Shown here in pieces: positions 35,716-48,000 of a stretch of DNA of 64,000 nt. The stretch's first letter is position 1. Each line of letters starts with the position of its first letter. Under the pieces are notes generated by a model. That model searched no databases and was not told the origin of the DNA. It saw only the letters and a program-made list of their open reading frames with translations. The position numbers and the translations under genes are program-made. Source of the DNA: Archilochus colubris (Eukaryota > Chordata > Aves > Apodiformes > Trochilidae); NCBI GenBank assembly GCA_023079485.1, contig CM041092.1, positions 8,879,127-8,943,126 on the forward strand, in the 5' to 3' direction.

Positions 35716-36494
35716 CCATATGTGGCACTGCCATAAATGTGATAGTGCAATACCTTCAGTCAACATAGAGAATTACCTGAATCTAAATGGATGTGGGTGC
35801 TCTTGATGATAAATTTACCCACCTCAGTCTACGCTTTTCTTTATGCAACTAGTTGGAGTGAGGGATGGGATTTTTTTTCTGACAAACCCCTTGCTTTTTG
35901 GCCACAAGCACAAGAAGATAGTTCCCACAGGTTTGTCTGGCCATAACGTGGCAGAGCTGCACTGTTGCCCTGTGTGATGGATCCTCTGGGGCATCTTGAC
36001 CCTGGGTCTGGCTCTGGCACTTTATGTCAGCCCAGCTTAGAGCAAAGACTTCATGCTCACCACCTGCTTTTACTTCTGCCTTTGTGAAGGCTGTATTTTC
36101 TTCCTGTGATGCCTCCTCCTCTGTGAGGTCTGAACAAGAAAGTGAGCATGGAGAAATTCAAGAGGTGGCCCTAGAGGGAAGCTCTAAGATGGCAGAATCT
36201 CTCTGTGAAAGAGATAAAGGCAGCATGCAAAAAGAAGGGCACTTAAAAAGCAGAATAACCAGTAAAATATAGAATAAGCAGTTCAGCAGTCTGAATAGCA
36301 AACAGCTCAGCCTGTCCTCAGCACCAGTAAGATGGATTTGGGGCTGCCATGGCCCTGCAGCTCTGCCTCCCCCTCTGCCCTCTCTTGCCTGCATACCCGG
36401 ATCCCACTGCAGCCCATCCCAGACCCATCCCTGCCCAGTGGGGCTGGGAGATGCTGATCTGCAGGACAGCCTGCTCTGGCCTCAGCCCCGCTTC
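35716..36494. other. Unique DNA, GC-richer towards the LTR
   Basis: No gene seen. GC content rises after 36340 and stays high on the far side of the LTR until about 37400, which suggests that the element landed in a pre-existing GC-richer patch. Confidence 0.5.
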
Positions 36495-36499
36495 ATCAC
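36495..36499 (+). repeat. Target-site duplication, left copy
   Basis: ATCAC directly abuts the TG start of the LTR and matches the copy at 37286-37290 exactly. Confidence 0.85.
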
Positions 36500-36818
36500 T
36501 GGTTTGGTCCAGGATAAAGGTGATTTTCTGTCTTGTACTTTTGCTTTCATTTAAGTTTCTTGTAAGTGGCTGTACTTGCTGTAATTAACAAGTTTCTCAG
36601 ACAGTATCTGCTTCTGGGTCTGATAACACTCGATGTTTATAGTTACTGCTAGAGACTGGTGTGCAGAACCAAGGACACTGCTCAGCTCTGAGGAACATTT
36701 TGCCCTCTGGAAGGAAAGAAGTAAAGAGGTCACGCCTGCAGCCCTCCTTTGGGGAGGAATGGACAAGATAGATGCCAAAATTGACCAGAGTATTCCATCC
36801 CATACATGTCATACTCAG

Positions 36819-36825
36819 TATAAAT
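36819..36825 (+). promoter_or_regulatory. LTR TATA box
   Basis: TATAAAT lies 319 bases into the LTR, about 320 bases before its polyadenylation signal, as expected for the U3/R boundary region of a retroviral promoter. Present activity is unknown. Confidence 0.75.
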
Positions 36826-37141
36826 TTGAGGGATCACGAGGGTCAAACCCCTTCCTGCTTCTCCTTCTTCCCCTGTCCCTGTTTGCTTCAGCATCCTGGG
36901 AGGATTCCATCCATTCCTCTGCCTGTGGCCCTGATCCGTGCCAGCCCATATCTGTGTGTTCCTGCCTCCAGCTCCTGACTGCTGCTGACTCCAGGATTCC
37001 AGCCTGGACTTTCCCAGGGCTGCCCTGCAGCCTCGGTGGTGACGTGAGAGTTTTTGGGAGGAAGCGGGGAGGAACGTGGTGTCAATTTTCCTGTATATTT
37101 GTATATATTTAGTAATTTTTCCTATTTATCATCGCTGTTTC

Positions 37142-37147
37142 ATTAAA
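37142..37147 (+). terminator. LTR polyadenylation signal
   Basis: ATTAAA sits in AT-rich DNA 138 bases before the LTR end, followed by a GT-rich GTGTAGTTTAGTTT, the usual downstream element. Confidence 0.7.
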
Positions 37148-37285
37148 GCTGTGTAGTTTAGTTTCCAACGCATAAGTCTCTCTTTCCCTTATTCTCTCTC
37201 CTTCCTTTATCAGAGAGGGGAGGAGGCTTTAACAGAGAGCATCTGTTATTTGGTTTAATTGCTGGGCCAGTGTTAAACCCTGACA

Positions 37286-37290
37286 ATCAC
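37286..37290 (+). repeat. Target-site duplication, right copy
   Basis: ATCAC follows the LTR's terminal CA directly and equals the left copy at 36495-36499. Confidence 0.85.
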
Positions 37291-40200
37291 CATGAACCCT
37301 CCCGAGGGCTTGGGCCTGTGCTGGCCTCAGCCGCCATTCTGGGGTCTGCCCAGCTCCCTCCTCACTCAGGCTGTGCCCAGCAGGGACCCCACTGGCTCCC
37401 ACCTCCTCTCTGGTGTCAGGTGAAAGGCTGGACAGGGACATGAGTCCAAAAAGAAATGCTGAGGGAAGAGGAATCCCTGGGAAGTCCATTTCTGAGGGAT
37501 TGCATTACACCGGCATGGTTCATACGCCTGAGAGAACACTTTGCTGAGCAGCAGGTACCTGCTCCCTTTCACTTTGCGATCATTTCTGTTCTCTCTCCTT
37601 GACACACGTAACATATAACATAGATGACTCCCCCAACTATGGTATTATTTATATTAGTCATATTTATATTATTAGTTATGTTTTTATTATACCAGTGTGG
37701 CAGAGATGAGTCAGCCCATTAACGTGAAACTACATTTTTCCCAAAGGAATCTTATCAGAGTTTTTGGACTCACTCTTTTCCTTGTAGGCCCGAAGTATTT
37801 TAGCTCCATTAACCCTGCATGGCACACTGAATTTTTTTTTTCTTTGCCTGACTATAGACCACAGAAATAAGCCTGAGGGCTGCCCAACTTCTGAAGCAGT
37901 TACACCTAGGAAAGGTCTAGAGCTATCAAAGGGATAAGGGAAGAGCAGGGAAAAAGAAGGCTGGATCTTATACATAAATTTTTTGTCTCAAGTTGTTTTA
38001 TCAGAACTTGTTTGCATTAACTTTTACCAGAGAAAGTCAGTCTGTAGCATGGGAGGTCACGAATTTTACATAACATCTCTGCACTAACTTCTGAACAGAT
38101 ATGTTTTCAGACTGCCAGGAAAAAAAAAAAAGGCTCAATATAGGCCCTAAATCTGTGCATTCAGAGCATTAATGTGAAAAAGCATTGCTGCTGAAAATCT
38201 GTGGCTTGGCGTATTGCACACCAAATTTCCCACGTAGGCAAGCCCTCTGTCTGAGAGAAGAAGGACAATTGGGGCATAAATCTTCTAAAATGATATCTGT
38301 CTTGGCAATGGCAGATCTGATAAAGTGTATTCCACCTGTTGTGTACAAGCAGCATATGGCTACAGTAATCTGCAGTTCAATCAGAAATGCAAGGATCTAA
38401 GTCCCAGCCTGGAAAGATTTCTCATCACTGTCTCCCCTCAGCTCTGTCTCCAAATGAGCCTGTTCGTGAGGGATGCTGCTTGGTGGTTGTCCTCTGGAAG
38501 GAGCCCAGGAGTGCTTGGCTTGGCTGAACTTCACAGAAATATCCTTCCAGGTCTCACATGCTGTAGGGAAACCTGTGTATGATTTTCCATCTACAGCCCA
38601 CTCCTAGGTTTCAGGCATCTCCAAATGGACATGCACAAGCTTTCCTCTCCAGAAACCACAAAACTTGTAACACTTCTAATTAATGTTAACTGCTTAAAGT
38701 TGTAATTTTTTGCATTGCTAAGTCCAACAATAGATAAAAGAGTTAATTACAAGGAATATCTGTAAATGCCTCCTCTAACCTTCCTCCTCCTGAGAGGAAG
38801 AGAGCCTTGTACCGAGAAGGGCTCTGCGGGAATGTGCTACTCTTTTATTTCGTATATTTATAACTTTTTTTCTTTTTAGCTTTCAAAATTTTCCTTTTGA
38901 CTAGACAAAGTGTACTGAGCAATCCACAATTTAGTATAAGACTGGAACATTTGTGTAAGAAGATCAGGGAATTTCTTTCATAACAATATTGAAAGGGCCT
39001 ACCTAAGTTTCCATGTAAAGTAGACAGAGGCTGTGATTAAATTCTGCTGAGCAATACTGAAAGTCCTGCTGAGAGTCTGAAAGGTAATTTTAGTGGACTA
39101 AGGAAAATCTCTCTGAAATCAATACAGGAAAGAGAGGCTGACAGATTTATTATTCCTTATCTTCTGATTAAATAGCTGTTTAAGAGTATCTCAGATACTT
39201 CCTTAAATTTGGGGGAGCTATTGATAAAGTTTATGCTTGATATTTATATTTAATGAACCTTATACTAGCTGTTTATTAATATTTCTCAAAAGAGAGGTGA
39301 GCTTCAGCAAAGAGCTACACACAGGATGAAGCTGCATGTGTTCACACTTTAACCCAGGCCCCAGGTGCAGCCACTTCACAGCTCAAAGCTTGAACTCCCC
39401 TGTGTCTCATTGTGCTTTCTCCTGGGACTGCTGTAAAGCTTAATTCATTGATTTTAGCAGGGTTTTGAATGGACTGTAGGTATATCTATCTCCCCATCTA
39501 CTGCTTTTAATTCAGGGTTTCATAAAAGTCCCATTGCTTCAGGAATCAGTGCTGAAAGTCTGACCCAAGTTCTCTGTGCCTTTACTGGAACACAACCAGG
39601 ACAGCTTCAGCACATCTGTGGCATATAGAAGCTTGAAAGGCATCACCCCCATGCCACTTCCCTTTCTCTCACAGGGAAGAAAAGAATTTATCTGTTAATA
39701 GAAGTGGTGGCACTCCAGTGATATCTTCCCACTGTAATGAGTTGTGGGAGAAGCTTCCAGATTCTGGGGGCTCTGTGCAGCTGAACAAGGGGGATCACAA
39801 GTTCCCTCTCCCCCCATTCTGGGTGCAGTGCCAGACAAGATGTGTCTATTTCTTTACTTGTTCTAATACCTTAGAACGCAGGGACCCACAGTACTCCTGT
39901 GTGAAGAGAAGCACTCCAACAAGAAATTAATCTCCTTGGAGCAAACAAATCCATACACCTCTCCCAAATTAAATAAAACAAACCAACGACTTTATTACAG
40001 GCCACTATTGGCTGCAGTTTAAATCCAGCTGAAGCCATTCTCCACAAATTCAGCTTCTGCATTTTGAAGCAGTATTAGGCCAAAGACAATCTTCTGTCAT
40101 TACTACTTAATCTTAACCCTCTGAAGGTCATTCAGTGGTACAACTAGGTTTTCGACATGCCATGAAAAATGAAGAAAAAATGTTCTTATATGGTGATAGT

Positions 40201-42310
40201 GTAATGAAACACAACCTTCCACTGGCCAGTGGGACTCTGGAGGCAGAGATATGTGAGTTTTTATAGTGTTTGTGAAGGATACTTTATGTTCTGTAACATA
40301 TGGTATTGTTGTTACTCTTTGATTTGTAGTTTTGGGCAGACACATTCTCATAACCTTTGTATGCCTTCGGCTTTGGAGGTCCTAAAGCTGCTATTGTTCA
40401 CTCAGTTTCCAAGTTCAAGAAGAATGTTTTCTTCATAAAGAACATGTTAAATATTACCAGAATTTCAGCATCAGTTTTATATTTCAGGCATATGATTTGG
40501 CATGTTCTGTAGATGACGAAACATGGCTTTTAAGTTATGATTTAATTTAGATTTTTTAAATTAAAAAAGCAGCTGTTTCTCTACATATGAAATGTGAGTC
40601 CACTGTAGCTTTACTTACATAAGCATCATTTTCAAGGTATAATATATTGTATAACCCAAGAGCAGAATAAGTGCTGGATTCAGTATAAGATCTGTCTAGC
40701 TGCTTCCTACCTCTGAGTGAGTGGAAGGCTCGGGTAAGCTTGACAAATCATTGTCAGTGGCTTAGTTTATTTCTCTCTCTTTTCAGTTTTCATTCTTTTG
40801 CCAGACATACCTGCCTTCTTAGCTGAGTCTGAGCATTGGTAATTTGATTTATGGGTATTGTGGTGGTGGAAAACTTTGGTAATGGGTAAAGTGAAAGGCT
40901 GCAGAGGCAAAGGTGCATCCTTTGGATGATATGCCACCAGGATAACACCTATCCTGGGTGAAATGCTCCTGTGATGAGAGTGGGCAAGGTACTGTAACAT
41001 TGTTTAGTCTGTTTTGAGAAGGTAAGGAGTCAGTGTGTGGTGTGTGAAGAGGGTGAAATTCGACTGATGTTTAGATGTGTTGTTGGCAGCATGGTAAGCC
41101 AGGCACAACATAGGCTGATGCTATGGGGAGAACTTTACTGGTGCCTTTATTTTTTCAGCTAGCATGAACATTTTGTGCCTTGAACAGTGTTTGATACTAG
41201 ATTTTTTCCTAAGACTCGCTGGTGCTTTTTCACCTTTTTCACTTGTGCTTTCATGAATTCCTAAAAAACAATGAATGCTTTATCTGCATGATATTCAGAG
41301 AGTAATACAGTCAGGTATCCAAGTGTGTTCTAATAGCCCTATTTTGTGGATAGCACGGTGCCTTTGTGGGCACCAAAAGTCACTCTTTTGCAAGAGTAGC
41401 AAGGGGAAATAACTTAAGGACTGAGTTTTTCCGCAGTAGACAAAACAGCTGTAACTCTGATAATGAACTAAACATTATTTTCTCACTCAACATTTTTTTG
41501 ATTACTGCTGTGTAGCCAGGAGCAGTTGTGGTGCAGCCGGGAAACAGGACTTGGGGACTTCTCAACAGGGAGGGAGTGCATCCATTTCTCATCATCTGCT
41601 TTCCTGCTTTCACTCGTGTCTCTTCTTGGGCATCCTGTGAAGCAGTGCTAGAATGGATGTCCTTGGCATTTCCTGCACTTCATTCTAGGTACTGCACATC
41701 ATTTATATGCAGTCTCACAATGCAAGATTTTTTTTTAAGATACTGTGGGTAGCTGAATATGTGGAACTACTTATATGAGGATAAACCTTTAGTTTAAACC
41801 TTAATGCTGTGTATTTTTTTTTAAAACATATTACTCTCATGAGCACAAGGCCTTCGATAAGAACTTCACATGCTTTTCCAACCCCAGATAGGTCATGGCC
41901 ATAATTGCTTTGCCAGTATGAACTGTGGTGCTCCCCCATCCTTGTGACCATAGGATAGTGTCAGGGGGAGGCCAGAGCTGGGCAAAGAGCCTCTCCCCAT
42001 CCCCACCTCCTGTTAACTAATCAAATTTAAATATTGGGAAGATCATGATCCACAGTGACTCCCTGCAATCTTTTTCAAACTCTTCCTTTCACAGAGCTGC
42101 TTAAAATGATTTTTTGAGGTTAACAGCTTTGATATAAAATAAGAAGGGTTTTTTTGTTTTTTTGTTTTGTTTTGTTTTACCTTTAAAATGTTTTAACAAT
42201 GTGCTTTAAAAAAAGGAGCTAATTTAATCAGATAAGGCAATAATTTAACATCAACTGTGGAAATGTTTAATTTAGCAAATATTTAAATATAATGTTTAGA
42301 CATGATTTCT
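37291..42310. other. Unique non-coding DNA, no gene seen
   Basis: About 5 kb without recognised genes. A GC-richer patch runs to about 37450, then AT-leaning DNA follows. There is an A-run near 38118-38130 and a T/TG-rich patch (TTTTTTTG, TTTTG repeats) at 42148-42178. A possible ancient SINE remnant lies at 39398-39475. Open frames stay below about 90 codons. Confidence 0.5.
39398..39475 (+). mobile_element. Possible decayed MIR-like fragment
   Basis: CCTGTGTCTCATTGTGCTTT, then GACTGCTGTAAAGCTTAATTCATTG, split as GACTGCTGTAAAGC and TTAATTCATTG, faintly follows the MIR core and 3' part (a 'TGTGCCTCAGTTTCC...' block and a 'TGTGAAGCTTAATTAATG' block). Divergence is high and the call is weak. 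Confidence 0.25.
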
Positions 42311-42354
42311 CCATTCCATTTTGCTATTTTTTTTCCATTCCACTTTGCTATTTT
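42311..42354 (+). repeat. 20-bp near-exact duplication, 24-bp period
   Basis: CCATTCCATTTTGCTATTTT at 42311-42330 recurs at 42335-42354 with one substitution (CCATTCCACTTTGCTATTTT). A TTTT joins them. Simple local duplication. Confidence 0.85.
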
Positions 42355-44992
42355 CAAATGATTTGATGAATTTTACCAGAATTTTAATATGTGTCTACCT
42401 ATTGTCACAGCATTATGAAAATATTATTTGTGTGAAAATTTTTAGCCCACTTGTCTTGGAAACTCCTTATGTAACTGTAAAATACTGGCAGAGGGGATTT
42501 TGAAAGGAGAGCCTGACTAACACTTCACCTAAGGAATCTCTACCAAGAAATTCTGCTAAGAAAAGAGGAGTTGTTAATGTAAAATCTTTCACTGGGAAAA
42601 GTTGGGCATAGAATGAAAGTGATAAATCAATGATTTAAATCAAAAGTAGAAGTGCATAAATTCCTTTTTCAGCAGTAAGTTAAACTGTCAGGTTCAACAA
42701 AATCTTACAACACTCGCCTGCTCTCTGGTTCTGATTCTGCAAGTGCTATTGCTACCAGGTGTCATGCTCACTTCTGGGACCTGCCATAACAAGGGAACAG
42801 GCCTATTTGGGACCATCTAGGATCTTTTTTGGAAGGGGAAAAGCAGCAAACGTGTTCTTCATATGTGGCTTTCCATTGCTGCTGTTCAAGCCCTTTGATA
42901 ATAAATACTAAGCCTGACAGATTTTCAATGATTACGTGTGATAGACTCACTAAAATAAGAGTTTCATTCTGGAACTACCATTCATATGTGGTCTTTTTTT
43001 CTGAATTATATGACTAGAAAGTCACATAATTATGTCTATTAATTATCTATCTATTTATCAGAATTTAATTTGTTTTTAATTTAAAACCTGCTCACTGAGA
43101 TATACAGTGGTGAAATAGATTTCTTCTTGTCAGGTGAATTGTTTGAGGTGTTTTGTTTCTTCAAACAAGCTTTCAGGATGACTTTCATCACACCAGCTGT
43201 TGCTGTGATGTACATGTTAAAAGTCTCTCAGTGTATTCTATACAAATCCTTCTCTCCAGGTTTTGTAGTTCAGTCACCAAATTAACTTTAGGCCACAGAA
43301 GCAGCTCTGCAGAAAGCGTGCTGACAAACCAGCTGCTCCTTGAAAAACACAGGAAAGATCATAGGACTTGCAGAGGACTTGTGGTCTTCCTTCAAGTGTG
43401 TTTGTGTGAGGTTTGAAAGGATTTAAAGTGGACTATTGCTGAGAAATCAGAAGTCAGAGCATTCCAGCACAGCCCATAACTCTTCTGAGGCCATTTTTGT
43501 GGACTGCATCCACGGCACCTCCCTGACAGCTGTTTTGTGTGATGGGGCTTGCACCCTGTGTTTAAAACGAGTTGCTCTCTAAGCTCCATCTGTTATTTTG
43601 CCTTCTTGCAACAACTGTTGACTATGGTGTGCGTGTATTGAAGCTCTGCCATCAGGGCTAAGCAAGAGCTATAGCTGAAACACCATTAGCAGCCTAACTG
43701 ATACCTGGACCAAGTTTTATGGACTGCTCAGTCTCCTGAAAAGTAACGTTAATTTTAAGTGTTGCAAATGCTTTCTGCAGGGCATCTGCACAGCAGAATT
43801 TTTCTCTACACTTCTCAGTCTGGTTTAGACAGGTTAATAAATCTCTGCCTCTCTTTGGCTGCGGAGGGTTGGCATTTTATAGCTGGAGAAGGTGAAGAAG
43901 GAAAAGTTCCATCCTGTACAGAAAGATAATTCTAGGGCAGCACCAAATATCTACACAGACTTCTTCACTCAGTGCTCACTGCTGAGCAGCTGAATGTGTT
44001 GTTTTAATAGAAAACAAAGGCTTGAGTGTGGAAAGACTGAGGACTGAGAAAGCTGAGTGGACAGAAAGGAAAAAGATTTGTTTGCAGAGGAGACTGGGAG
44101 ATATAAGGAAAGCTGTATGCATGTGAGTGATTTGTGGTTGACACTGAAGCTACAAAGTGGCCTAAATCAGATTTTAGAAACTGTAATTTAATCTGTGCCA
44201 CTGATAAATAAATTAAAATAATATTGATTCAAGATATTTTCTTATTGTAATTAATTTTGTGTACATCCATTTGGAAAAGCCCAACAAAGTTATAAAAATG
44301 TCCTGTCAAGTCTATGTGCTTGTAAATTGTGATTAATTTGATGCAGAAAAGAAAAAGTCTAAAAAGAATGGGAACATTCCTAACTTGGTGGTTTAGTGTA
44401 ATATATTAATATTCTGGCAAAATAATAAAGTTATGTGTTTAAAAATGTAAGGAATAAGTTCCAGTGATGCCATAAATTCCAGAAAAATATTTTAGGAACT
44501 AAAGCCTAGAAATTTATTATGGCTTGGCTGGAATAATGATTTCTTCTTGGCCAACAAAACACTTTGTAGCTTTAAATCTCTGGGTGAGTATAAAAGCTAG
44601 TTTTATCAGAGTCAGCTTTTAGATTTGTACGTTATTGCCTAGATTTAAAATACTAAATAACAAGTAAAATCAGGGCAATTATTAGTTATTTTATCATTAA
44701 AATATGATAATATAAATTTAAAAGCAGACTGTTTATATTGTGCATGATGCAAGGTACCTTGGCTCAGTGAGCCAGTTACTTGTCCCCCCGTGGGATGGGG
44801 ACATGAGCACTTCTAACAGAGTTCTGTTTGGTTCTCCAGGCAAAGCTGCCAGAGACTGATAAGGGTTTGATGGTCACCATCTTGTCTAATAGTTTGCAGG
44901 CTCACAAGTCAGTGTCTAATGAAAATCATGATTCTCTGAACAGTATAGCTACACAGGCAAAACTTGTGCCATCACTGACACCCATGTTCTGG
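42355..44992. other. Unique non-coding DNA, no gene seen
   Basis: No exon or named repeat recognised. The part from 44170 to 44740 is very AT-rich, with TAATTAATTTTG- and AATATGATAATATAAATT-like words, but shows no clustering strong enough to call an element. Confidence 0.5.
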
Positions 44993-45078
44993 CACAAAGC
45001 CAGGTTCTGCTACATTGCCTTCTGGGTCCATTGTCCACAAAGCCAGGTTCTGTTACATTGTCTTCTGGGCCCACTTGG
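44993..45078 (+). repeat. 43-bp tandem duplication
   Basis: A 43-base unit starting CACAAAGCCAGGTTCTG at 44993 is repeated at 45036, with 36 of the first 40 positions identical. Most differences are C/T transitions, so the duplication is old. The unit length is not a multiple of three, which also disrupts any frame crossing it. Confidence 0.88.
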
Positions 45079-48000
45079 CTCCCTTTCACCTTATGCACTG
45101 CAGAGATGCTCTCCTTAAGCTTCCTTTTAGCAGGGCAAAGACAAAGCCAGGGAAGATCTGAGCAGTTTTATTGGCCTCTGTGTAATGCTGCCAGAGCTTT
45201 TCCTTCTGTAGTGGCTGGGTTTTTTATGCTGGCAGGTGGAACTGTGGTGCCTGGGATCTATTAATACATCCAGGTTTTAGCTCTGGTGAACCCATAATTC
45301 AGCTGAGCCATGGCCAGAGATGGTCACGTTCCAAGGCAGAGCACTGCACTGCTGGGGCCTTCACAGTAACAATTTCTGCAGTGCTCTAAGGGCAGAATGG
45401 TAGAGGTTTAAGTGACTGACAGGTCACTTGATGTTCCTGCCCTAAGGATTTTACTGTCCAAAGTTCAGTTCCACATTATGACCCAGATGAAAGGACATTT
45501 GAAGCCAATTAAAATACTTCTCTTCATGTCAGAGTTACTGAAAAACACATTAATATGTGCATTGCAGGACCTTCACCCAGAGTGTGCCAGAGAGAAGCAG
45601 ATGTGTCCTTGTCCTCTTTATCCACCAAAGTGATGGCTCCTGAACACATTGTGATCATTCACCCTTAGAGGCAACTCCAGAGACCCTCTGGCTCCCCCCC
45701 TTCCTGCTTGGAGCTTGGTCATCATGCATTTGTCAAGCCAGAGGGGTATTCCATGTCTGTCATGGATCTGCCAGCCCCTGTTTTTCTTCACCTTCTTTGT
45801 GCTGATATGGAAGGATACAGACTGTATCATGTCAGGTTTCTTGCAGCTCATGCAGTCTGGAGGGCTCTGTCCTTTTCTTCCTTCCCAAAGAGGTCATGGT
45901 GAGGTGAGCAAGGTGAGGATGGCAGCACGGGTACATCCACACTGGCATTAAACTGTCTGCTCTGTGTATGGGTTTCAGTCCCACTGGAGCAGCGCAGGAC
46001 TCAAGGCAAACATGAGAATTTGCTGAGGAGAGGAATAGGTGTTTGAATCTTGACTCTTCAAGTACAATGCTACCAGTGCTCTGCTTCAAAACTACACTGC
46101 ACATCTCAGGCACTTGGAGACATATACAACTAATGCTAAGGACTATGCAGGTAGTTGTGACCATAATGCAGTACACAGCCTGTAGGAGTTGCAAAATTAA
46201 GTGGATTGAGTCTGGGCTGCTTGGCTTCTCATTTGAAATTTTAGATTTCTCATAGGATAATTCAGATTGGTAGGGACCCCCAGACTTAAGAATAAGATAA
46301 TCTTCATTTGATAGTGCAAGTGTTGATCTGGTGCCTGCATTTATCTCTCCAACATTTCTACTCTTCAACAAGCATTGCTCATACGTGATCAAGGACCAAG
46401 GTGGTTTCTCTGTGGCTATAGAGGGAAGAAAGAGAAATAAAAGGGGCCCATTCTGGAGAAAGAAGCCTGTTCTCATGTGAAAGGTCTTCCCTTTTGAGTA
46501 GAGAATCATCTCAGAGTTTTGGCAAATGATATGACCCTGTCACACATCAAGGCTGTAATCACATGCACTGTCTTAACTACAGGTAGCTGTGAGCTATTTT
46601 AGCATAAATTAGAGAGAAGAGCTACATTCTTCTCTTCCTTTCCAGAAAATTTCCCAAAATTAAACTTCTAGACCATAACTCTATCCAGAATAAAGCTGTG
46701 TCCACCTGTAGTTCAGTAGTGCTCCATACTTAGTATTCACACAAGCAAAATTTCTTTCAATCATTGCTAAATCTTATTACTTTACCTTCCTCTGTAGTTT
46801 TCAGATCCTTGATTCTGGCATAACCTGTACACACAAGAGAAGTGAACAGTCCCCCACACATGAATAAGTCGATTATAAAAGCAATGCAGTGGCTTTCAAA
46901 TATAGAGATAGAATCTAAGAAAAAGTCAGACTGTAATCCAATTATCACATGAAAATTAATCTTGTGTCATCTAACATAAACACATAAAATGTTGCTCATT
47001 AAATTCACCTTTTGCTAATGTATACTTGAAGATGTCTGGAACCATTCCAGCAGAGTCCACTGCTCCAGCACATGAGTTGGGTTGGTGGGGATGAAGTCTA
47101 TATTGGCATGGCAGCCTTCTGAACCCTTCAATTTCAAGTCAATGTGATTCAGTACAATTTTATTAATATAAGTGAAACTTTTAGGTTTTGTCTCTATTTT
47201 TGCAATTCCAATTATTTCATGTGAATGATTCAGATAGAGGCAAATAAAATTTACCCTTCATGGACAAAAGCAGAACATTTTCTAGGTTCAGCTGATGGGT
47301 ATTGATGTACATTTTGTGCTTTCAATTTTTTCCTGGCTCTAGATAGAAATGTAGTGAGACCTGATCTCATAAGTGATTACTGTCATTAAGCTTTTGAGAA
47401 TTTCTCCTATTTGGTACTGAAAGTTTTCAAAGCTTTTTAAAAATTTGGATCTCTGAATCCTGAATGAAATCTTAAACCAGCTTCACCATCAGATTTTAGT
47501 CTGAAATCAGTGCACTCCAAACTTGCACAGAGCAGCTATAAAAGAGGTCAGCACATACAATTCTTCTTTTCTATGTGCAGCCAGACATGCTACCTGCTTT
47601 CTCTTCATACTCATATCTTAGTCCTGTAGCACTGAAGATGCTTGTCTGCAAGGAAAAGTAATGGATGATTTCCAATATATCAAATTCTGGAATAAAGCAA
47701 CGGAACCAAGTCCAAAGCTCTTACTACCCTTTGGAAAAAGCAGCATGGAAGTACACATGATCCATGGATTAATCCGAGAGAATTTCAGCAGCCATCATCA
47801 CTCTAGAATATTGCTGTCATTAAATATACCAGGAAATATTTCTACCTGCAAAATGCCTTATGCATTTTGTGTTTATTCTTTATTATGAAATCAGCACTGC
47901 TAGAGGAGTGAAGCACAAATTCTTTTAAAAACAAGTGACACCTTTTGTGTTTCTATTTTTCTCCACTGCAAACCCAAATAGTCTTTGATTTAAAAATAGT

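Larger units (their letters stand above)
36500..37285 (+). mobile_element. Solitary LTR of an avian endogenous retrovirus (ERVL-like)
   Basis: A 786-bp element starts TGGTTTGG and ends CCCTGACA, thus TG...CA, and is flanked by a perfect 5-bp direct repeat ATCAC. It has LTR architecture in plus orientation: a U3 with GTATTCCATCCCAT upstream of a TATA box at 36819-36825, a polyadenylation signal ATTAAA at 37142-37147, and a U5 with the pyrimidine-rich CTCTCTTTCCC stretch and the GGCCAGTGTTAAACC-type end I associate with songbird ERV LTRs. No internal retroviral sequence or second LTR adjoins it, so it is a solo LTR left by recombination between the two LTRs of a provirus. A 5-bp duplication favours an ERVL (class III) origin, though some class I elements also use it. 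A 159-codon open frame inside has no recognised product. Confidence 0.9.

Noticed and set aside
36633..37112. 159-codon open frame as a gene
   Set aside because: It lies wholly within the solo LTR, crossing U3, TATA box and R; LTRs of this type do not encode a protein there.
37291..37450. CpG island promoter
   Set aside because: GC is raised, but CpG dinucleotides are few and no first-exon or core promoter pattern is visible.
45832..46509. 225-codon minus-strand open frame as a protein gene
   Set aside because: No domain, repeat or signal pattern is visible, and about one frame of this length is expected by chance in this amount of AT-leaning sequence.
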